11,876 bases of DNA from Pseudomonadota bacterium (GTDB lineage: Bacteria > Pseudomonadota > Alphaproteobacteria > Acetobacterales > Acetobacteraceae). The notes beneath the pieces were generated by a model that was not told the DNA's origin, made no database searches, and worked only from the letters and a program-made list of their open reading frames with translations. This document shows positions 8,201 to 11,876 of the stretch, piece by piece (the stretch's first letter is position 1; each line of letters begins with the position of its first letter). The translations under genes were made by a program, and so were the position numbers. Location of the stretch: contig JAJZVS010000077.1 of NCBI GenBank assembly GCA_021845555.1, positions 1 through 11,876 of the forward strand, in the 5' to 3' direction.

Positions 8201-8369
8201 CTCGTTGCCGTTGGCTTGTTGGTGTTCGATCTCTTCGCCGGCTTTTTCATTGCCCGGCTCGATGATGGCGTTTTTTCACATGCTGGAAACTTTACCGTGC
8301 GTGTCACGTCATTCTCGCGTAAAATCGTACACGGGATTGTGATCGACCCCGTGCCTCGTCACCCCGGTG
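8201..8369. promoter_or_regulatory. Divergent promoter region between repeat-protein gene and atuA-like gene
   Basis: This intergenic stretch is visibly richer in A+T than its surroundings, with runs such as GTTTTTTCACA and GCGTAAAATCGTACACG. It must carry promoters in both directions. I see no consensus sigma-70 pair. On the plus strand, GGAAAC at 8285-8290 and CGTC at 8307-8310 are 16 bp apart. That resembles, with mismatches, the GGAAC/CGTT promoters of the alphaproteobacterial general-stress sigma factor EcfG. A TAAAAT at 8320-8325 is a possible -10 element without a matching -35. Confidence 0.4.
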
Positions 8370-8376
8370 AAGGAGA
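8370..8376 (+). promoter_or_regulatory. Ribosome-binding site of the atuA-like gene
   Basis: AAGGAGA, a strong Shine-Dalgarno, 7 nt before the AUC at 8383. There is no ATG, GTG or TTG at suitable distance in the AtuA frame. The next canonical start, ATG at 8425, is about 49 nt away and has no ribosome-binding site of its own. Confidence 0.65.
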
Positions 8377-8382
8377 CCCGCC

Positions 8383-9738
8383 ATCCCAACCCCCTCGACC
8401 CTGCGAATCGGTGCCGGCGCCGGCATGTCGGACGATCGCATCCCCCCCGCCGTGGAACTGATCGAGCGCGGGGAACTCGATTACATCTGCTGCGAATGCC
8501 TGGCCGAGCGCACCATCGCCCGCGAATCGCTCGACCGCGCCCGCGATCCGGCCAAGGGCTTCACCCCCACGCTGCTGGAACGGATGCGGGCGATCCTGCC
8601 GCCGGCAACCGCGCGCGGCGTGCGGATCGTTTCCAACATGGGCGCGGCGAACCCGCGCGGCGCGGCCCGCGCGGTGTTGGACGCCGCCCCCGGCTGGGGC
8701 TGCCCCGAGACCAGCTGCGCCGTGGTGCTGGGCGACGACGTCGCCGAGACCATCCGCCGCATGCCCGAACTGCGCCTGATGGAGGACGGCGCGCCGCTCG
8801 AATCCCTGCTGGGGCGCATGGCGGCGGCGAACGCCTATCTGGGGGCGGATGTGATCGCCGCGGCGCTCGATACCGGCGCGCCGGTGGTGCTGACAGGACG
8901 GGTGGCCGATCCGGCGCTGTTTCTCGGCCCCATGCTGCACGCGTTCGGATGGGCCTACGACGCGTGGGACAAGCTCGCCGCCGGCACGCTCGCCGGGCAT
9001 ATGCTGGAATGCACCGGCCAGCTCACCGGCGGCTGCTTCGCCGATCCGGGGAAGAAGGACGTGGCGGACCTGGCCGGTCTCGGCTACCCGTTCGTCGATG
9101 TCACGCCCGACGGCGCGATCACCCTGGGTAAGACGCCCGGCTCGGGCGGACGGCTCGATGCGGCCACCTGCACCGAGCAGATCCTTTACGAAATGCATGA
9201 TCCCACGGCCTACATCACGCCCGACTGCGTGCTCGACATCACCGGGGTGACGTTCCGCCAGGAGGCGGCGGATCGGGTGGCGGTGCTGGGCGCGCGAGCC
9301 CGGCCGCGCACCGACACCTACAAGGTCGTGGTGGGCTATTTCGACGGCTATATCGGCTCGGGCGAGATGGGATACGCCGGGCCGAACGCGGTGGCGCGGG
9401 CCGAACTCGCGGCCGAGGTGGTGCGCGAACGGCTGCGGCGGCAGGGGTTCACCTACAGCGAGATGCGCTGCGACCTGATCGGGCTGACCAGCCTGCACGG
9501 CAGTGGCGGCGGGGCGAAGCCCGAACCCTACGAAGTGCGGCTGCGCATCGCCGCCCGGACCGACAGCAAGCGCGCGGCCGAGGCGGTGGGGGCGGAGATC
9601 CGCGCGCTGCATATGCAAGGACCCGGCATGGCCGGCGGCGGCATCAACCTCGGCGCGCGGGAGGTGCTGGCGGTGAAATCGGTCCTGCTGCCGCGTCACC
9701 TGGTGCATCCCGAGATCCTGCTGGAGACGCCGCGATGA
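8383..9738 (+). CDS. Acyclic terpene utilisation AtuA family protein (DUF1446)
   Basis: A cytoplasmic protein of the AtuA/DUF1446 family, named after the Pseudomonas citronellol/geraniol utilisation cluster. The biochemical role of AtuA itself is not established. Family hallmarks are DRIPPAVELIERGELDYICC followed by ECLAERTIA near the N-terminus, then GVRIVSNMGAANPRGAA, VVLTGRVADPALFLGPMLHA, GYFDGYIGSGEMGYAG and C-terminal HPEILLETPR. The first ATG (8425) would yield 437 aa but cuts into the conserved opening RIGAGAGMSDDR. The upstream in-frame stop is at 8368-8370, and the only good ribosome-binding site points to AUC at 8383 (451 aa), so I annotate that start. CTG at 8401 is another option. 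The stop overlaps the start of the small partner gene as ATGA. No terpene or acyl-CoA genes adjoin, so a role in terpene catabolism is not supported here. Confidence 0.9.
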   Translation: MPTPSTLRIGAGAGMSDDRIPPAVELIERGELDYICCECLAERTIARESLDRARDPAKGFTPTLLERMRAILPPATARGVRIVSNMGAANPRGAARAVLDAAPGWGCPETSCAVVLGDDVAETIRRMPELRLMEDGAPLESLLGRMAAANAYLGADVIAAALDTGAPVVLTGRVADPALFLGPMLHAFGWAYDAWDKLAAGTLAGHMLECTGQLTGGCFADPGKKDVADLAGLGYPFVDVTPDGAITLGKTPGSGGRLDAATCTEQILYEMHDPTAYITPDCVLDITGVTFRQEAADRVAVLGARARPRTDTYKVVVGYFDGYIGSGEMGYAGPNAVARAELAAEVVRERLRRQGFTYSEMRCDLIGLTSLHGSGGGAKPEPYEVRLRIAARTDSKRAAEAVGAEIRALHMQGPGMAGGGINLGAREVLAVKSVLLPRHLVHPEILLETPR

Positions 9739-10058
9739 GCCTGCGCGTTTACGACCTCGGCCATGCCCGCGCCGGGGACAAGGGCAATACCTCCAACATC
9801 TCCGTCACCGCCTACGATCAGGCGGGGTGGGAGGTGCTGCGGCGGGAACTGACGGCGGCGCGGGTGGCGGCTGCGTTCGCCCATCTGACCGCGGGTCCGG
9901 TGCGGCGCTACGAACTGCCGGGGCTGCGGGCGCTGAACTTCGTGATCGAGGGCGCGTTGGGCGGGGGCGTGACGCGCTCGCTGGCGATCGATCCGCATGG
10001 CAAGGCACTCAGCGCGCTGATGCTGACGATCCCGCTGCCGGAGGGGACGCCGGGCTGA
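9735..10058 (+). CDS. AtuA-like small partner protein (ferredoxin-fold domain)
   Basis: A 107-aa protein matching the small AtuA-associated domain, which occurs either as a C-terminal extension of DUF1446 proteins or as a separate downstream gene. The motif LGHARAGDKGNTSNISVTAY (residues 8-27) is the diagnostic N-terminal signature. The C-terminal half contains LPGLRALNFVIEGALGGGVT followed by SLAIDPHGKALSALMLTIPL, also typical. The ATG at 9735 overlaps the atuA-like stop (ATGA), so the two are translationally coupled and probably form a complex. It has no cysteine and so is no iron-sulphur protein despite the fold name. Its last 50 bp overlap the convergent tadD-like gene. Confidence 0.9.
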   Translation: MSLRVYDLGHARAGDKGNTSNISVTAYDQAGWEVLRRELTAARVAAAFAHLTAGPVRRYELPGLRALNFVIEGALGGGVTRSLAIDPHGKALSALMLTIPLPEGTPG

Positions 10059-10818
10059 TCGGGGCGGCCAGGGCGGCATAGGCGCGCACCGCTTGCGCCG
10101 CCTGATCCGCGGGCAGGGAGCCGGCGAGGATCGCCGTGGCCCCCGGCTGATCCCCGTCCATCGCCACCGCGGCGGCGAGGTCCTGGCGAATCCGCTCCGG
10201 CGCGCCGGGCGGGGCGAGCGGGCGCAGCAGCCGCACCCCCTCCGCCGCGTTGCCGCCGAGCGCCAGCGACAGCGCCAGGTTCACCTGGGCGGCACGCAGC
10301 CCCGGCTGGGCCGCCAGCGCCGCCCGATAGGCCGCCTGCGCCGCCGCGTGTTTCCCTTGCAGGTCGCGGGCGATGCCGAGATCGTTCCAGCCGGCGGCAT
10401 CGTGCGGGGCGGCGGCCAGCAGGGCGCGGAACTCGGCCGCGGCGCGGGCCGGATCGCTGTGCAGCAGGACCCGCCCGAGGCCAAGCCGCGCCGCCACCGA
10501 GGATGGATCCTGGGCCAATACCGCCCGGAACCCCGCGGCGGCGGCCTCGGGCTGGCCGAGCGCGGCGAGCGCCTGGGCGCGCACCAGCAACAGGGCCGGA
10601 TCGTGCGGATGGCGGGCCAGGGCCTCGGTGCTGGCGCGCACGGCCACCGCCGGCGCACCGTCGGCCAGGGCGGCGCGGGCGAGCGCCGCCCCCTGGTTCG
10701 CCCCCGTCGCGCCCAGGCCGGAGGGCGCCATCGTCCCGGCACACCCGACCAGGGGTGCGGCCAGGGTCGCGGCCAGCAGGACCGGAAGCCAGGACCGGGG
10801 TCGCGATCGTGCCGCCAT
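10009..10818 (-). CDS. tadD: TadD-like TPR lipoprotein of the Tad/Flp pilus system
   Basis: A 269-aa TPR protein. The N-terminus is a lipoprotein signal: basic n-region, hydrophobic LPVLLAATLAAP and lipobox LVGC with Cys26. Tetratricopeptide-type helices follow at about residues 40-200, for example HPHDPALLLVRAQALAALGQ, AGWNDLGIARDLQGKHAAA and AAYRAALAAQPGLRAAQVNL. TadD proteins are thought to act as pilotin/assembly factors for the Tad outer-membrane secretin. The ATG at 10818 has AAAGGA 9 nt upstream. An alternative ATG at 10836 forms an ATGA overlap with tadC and would add six residues but lacks a ribosome-binding site. The Ser/Pro/Ala-rich tail overlaps the convergent small AtuA-partner gene by 50 bp. 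Assignment as TadD rests on TPR plus lipobox plus position after tadC. Confidence 0.85.
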   Translation of the reverse strand: MAARSRPRSWLPVLLAATLAAPLVGCAGTMAPSGLGATGANQGAALARAALADGAPAVAVRASTEALARHPHDPALLLVRAQALAALGQPEAAAAGFRAVLAQDPSSVAARLGLGRVLLHSDPARAAAEFRALLAAAPHDAAGWNDLGIARDLQGKHAAAQAAYRAALAAQPGLRAAQVNLALSLALGGNAAEGVRLLRPLAPPGAPERIRQDLAAAVAMDGDQPGATAILAGSLPADQAAQAVRAYAALAAPISPASPPAAGSSASAR

Positions 10819-10832
10819 GCGCGGGTGTCCTT

Positions 10833-11768
10833 TCATGCGTGATGCAGCGCCGCCAGAATCTGCAGCACCGCCGGGCCGCCCACGACGATGAAGACGCAGG
10901 GCAGGATGAACACGACCATCGGCAGCGTCAGCATCACCGGCAGCCGCGCCGCCCGTTCCTCGAACCGGGTCAGCGCTTCCTGGCGCAGTTCGGCCGACAG
11001 CCCGCGCAGCGCCGCTACCAGCGGGGTGCCGTAGTGCAGGCTCTGCGTCAGCGTGGCGGCCAGCCGCCGCAAGCTGTCGAGGCCGGTGCGCCGGGCCAGG
11101 CTGTCCAGCGCCAGGCGGCTTTCCGCGGTGATCTGCAATTCCCGCGACGTGATTTCCAGCTCGCGCGCGATCGCGGGGTGGGCGGGCGCGATCTCCTCGG
11201 CCACGCGCGCGATCGCCGCTTCCAGCCCGAGGCCGGCCTGGGCGCAGATCACCAGCAGATCGAGCGCATCCGGCAGGCCGCGATGCAACCCGGCCACATG
11301 CCGCGCGCGCATCTGCTTGATCACGTAGTCGGGCGCGAGCAGCCCGGTCAGCGCGACGCCGCCCAGCGCTGCCCAGCGCAGCGGCGGGCGCAACGCCGCG
11401 CCGTGCAACGCGACGAACGCCGCCAGCGGCAGCACGGTCATCAGAACGATCTTGGCGCCGACGAACAGCGCCAGCCCGTTGCCGCCGCGCAGGCCGGCGG
11501 TGGTCAGGGTCTGTTGCAGCTCCGCCAGCGTGCGCCCCGGCAGCACGCCGCTTTGCGCGATCAGCCGGCCCAGCGCCGCCACCACGCGCGCGGGTGCGTT
11601 GCGCAACGCCGCCGCGGCGGTGGGTTCGGCCTCCGGCGCCCGGCCGCGCGCGACATCGATCCGCCGGCGCAGGCGGCGCTGCCGCGCGGCGGCCAGAGCG
11701 AAGACCGTTCCGCCGCCGGCCATCACCAGCCAGCCCAGCGCCGCGAGCGCCAGCAGCGGTGCGTTCAT
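10833..11768 (-). CDS. tadC: TadC-like inner-membrane platform protein of the Tad/Flp pilus (T2SS F family)
   Basis: A 311-aa polytopic inner-membrane protein of the type II secretion F family. Together with TadB it forms the platform on which the TadA ATPase drives Flp pilin assembly. Hydrophobic segments are at about residues 4-27, 103-123, 132-150 and 277-305. The cytoplasmic T2SSF domain at about 165-280 has the TadC signature GLPDALDLLVICAQAGLGLE followed by AAIARVAEEI. Further matches are LDSLRRLAATLTQSLHYGTP and the Glu-Arg-rich ELRQEALTRFEERAARLPVM. The C-terminal VVFILPCVFIVVGGPAVLQI is also typical. The ATG at 11768 gives the expected N-terminal membrane helix. It is the last of six ATGA motifs set 17 bp apart. 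The stop overlaps an ATG of the next gene. Confidence 0.93.
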   Translation of the reverse strand: MNAPLLALAALGWLVMAGGGTVFALAAARQRRLRRRIDVARGRAPEAEPTAAAALRNAPARVVAALGRLIAQSGVLPGRTLAELQQTLTTAGLRGGNGLALFVGAKIVLMTVLPLAAFVALHGAALRPPLRWAALGGVALTGLLAPDYVIKQMRARHVAGLHRGLPDALDLLVICAQAGLGLEAAIARVAEEIAPAHPAIARELEITSRELQITAESRLALDSLARRTGLDSLRRLAATLTQSLHYGTPLVAALRGLSAELRQEALTRFEERAARLPVMLTLPMVVFILPCVFIVVGGPAVLQILAALHHA

Positions 11769-11850
11769 GCCCCACCCCGCGTCATGCCCCGGCCCGCCTC
11801 ATGCCCCGGCCCGCCTCATGCCCCGACCCGCCTCATGCCCCGGCCCGCCT
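11766..11850. repeat. 17-bp tandem direct repeat at the tadB-tadC junction
   Basis: Five head-to-tail 17-bp units fill 11766-11782, 11783-11799, 11800-11816, 11817-11833 and 11834-11850. The consensus on the plus strand is CATGCCCCGGCCCGCCT. Three copies are identical, one has a single change, and the copy covering the tadC start is degenerate (CATGCCCCACCCCGCGT). On the minus strand each unit reads AGGCGGGCCGGGGCATG, so each carries an ATG followed by A and a GC-rich purine tract before it. Confidence 0.95.
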
Positions 11851-11876
11851 CATGCCAGAGTCTTCTGGATGATCAT
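11850..11876 (-). CDS. Probable C-terminal end of TadB-like protein (partial)
   Basis: Only the final eight codons and stop of a minus-strand gene are visible, reading MIIQKTLA then TGA at 11850-11852. The stop overlaps the first ATG of the 17-bp repeat as ATGA. By operon order a tadB gene is expected directly upstream of tadC, and another minus-strand gene close by is almost required. The reading frame is inferred from the ATGA arrangement and cannot be confirmed from so few residues. Confidence 0.35.
   Translation of the reverse strand: MIIQKTLA

Noticed and set aside
8237..8258. Small hairpin (GCCGG with CCGGC, 12-nt loop) in the leader of the repeat-protein gene
   Set aside because: A 5-bp stem with a large loop is common by chance in GC-rich DNA, and no riboswitch or attenuator features accompany it.
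7630..8265. Plus-strand open frame starting ATG at 7630 with a GGGAGG ribosome-binding site
   Set aside because: It runs through the perfect hairpin and antisense to the repeat-protein gene. Its content becomes Trp/Arg-rich repeats that are shadows of the 54-bp units, and repeat differences are silent only in the minus-strand frame.
7838..8461. Glycine-rich plus-strand repeat frame (units like GGGGQRGGEGAETDLAGV)
   Set aside because: No good start or ribosome-binding site, it continues through the divergent promoter region into the atuA-like gene out of frame, and copy differences change its residues (T/A, G/C, I/V).
8359..9708. A 449-codon minus-strand frame opposite the atuA-like gene
   Set aside because: Composition is His/Arg/Gly/Gln-rich with no recognisable family, lying fully antisense to a clear DUF1446 gene.

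Overview
The window is about 68-70% GC by eye. It has alphaproteobacterial-style genes: a NodT-family outer-membrane factor, Tad pilus genes, an AtuA-family pair and strong GC3 codon bias. I read it as a chromosomal segment of an alphaproteobacterium, plausibly Acetobacteraceae/Rhodospirillales. That taxonomic call is inference. No rRNA, tRNA, IS element, integrase or CRISPR array was seen.

Region 1 (1-7524, all minus strand) is a compact drug-efflux operon. Transcription runs from high to low coordinates: NodT-type outer-membrane lipoprotein, membrane-fusion protein, a first RND pump subunit (1061 aa), then a second RND pump subunit cut by the window edge. Gene junctions are 6 bp, a 4-bp ATGA overlap, and 3 bp. 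Two different consecutive RND permeases behind one fusion protein is the MdtABC/MuxABC layout. Here the outer-membrane channel comes first and is built in, so the operon could encode a complete tripartite pump.

Region 2 (about 7480-8382) separates the operon from the next genes. It holds a perfect 19-bp-stem hairpin and a minus-strand gene for a 113-aa protein. That protein is almost entirely five near-identical 18-residue repeats plus a degenerate sixth. Six of the seven base differences among the repeats are silent in this frame, so the protein sequence appears to be under selection. I do not recognise the family. This is the most novel-looking gene in the window. A lower-GC divergent promoter region lies upstream of it.

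Region 3 (8383-10058, plus strand) is an AtuA-family (DUF1446) protein translationally coupled to a small AtuA-like ferredoxin-fold partner. The conserved N-terminus of the large protein extends upstream of the first ATG. The best ribosome-binding site points to an AUC start.

Region 4 (10009-11876, minus strand) is the end of a Tad (Flp pilus) operon: probable last codons of tadB, then tadC, then a TadD-like TPR lipoprotein. Its 3' end overlaps the AtuA-like partner gene convergently by 50 bp. Between tadB and tadC is a 17-bp tandem repeat in which every copy is a seven-codon minicistron overlapping the next by ATGA, an unusual relay of start/stop sites leading to tadC.
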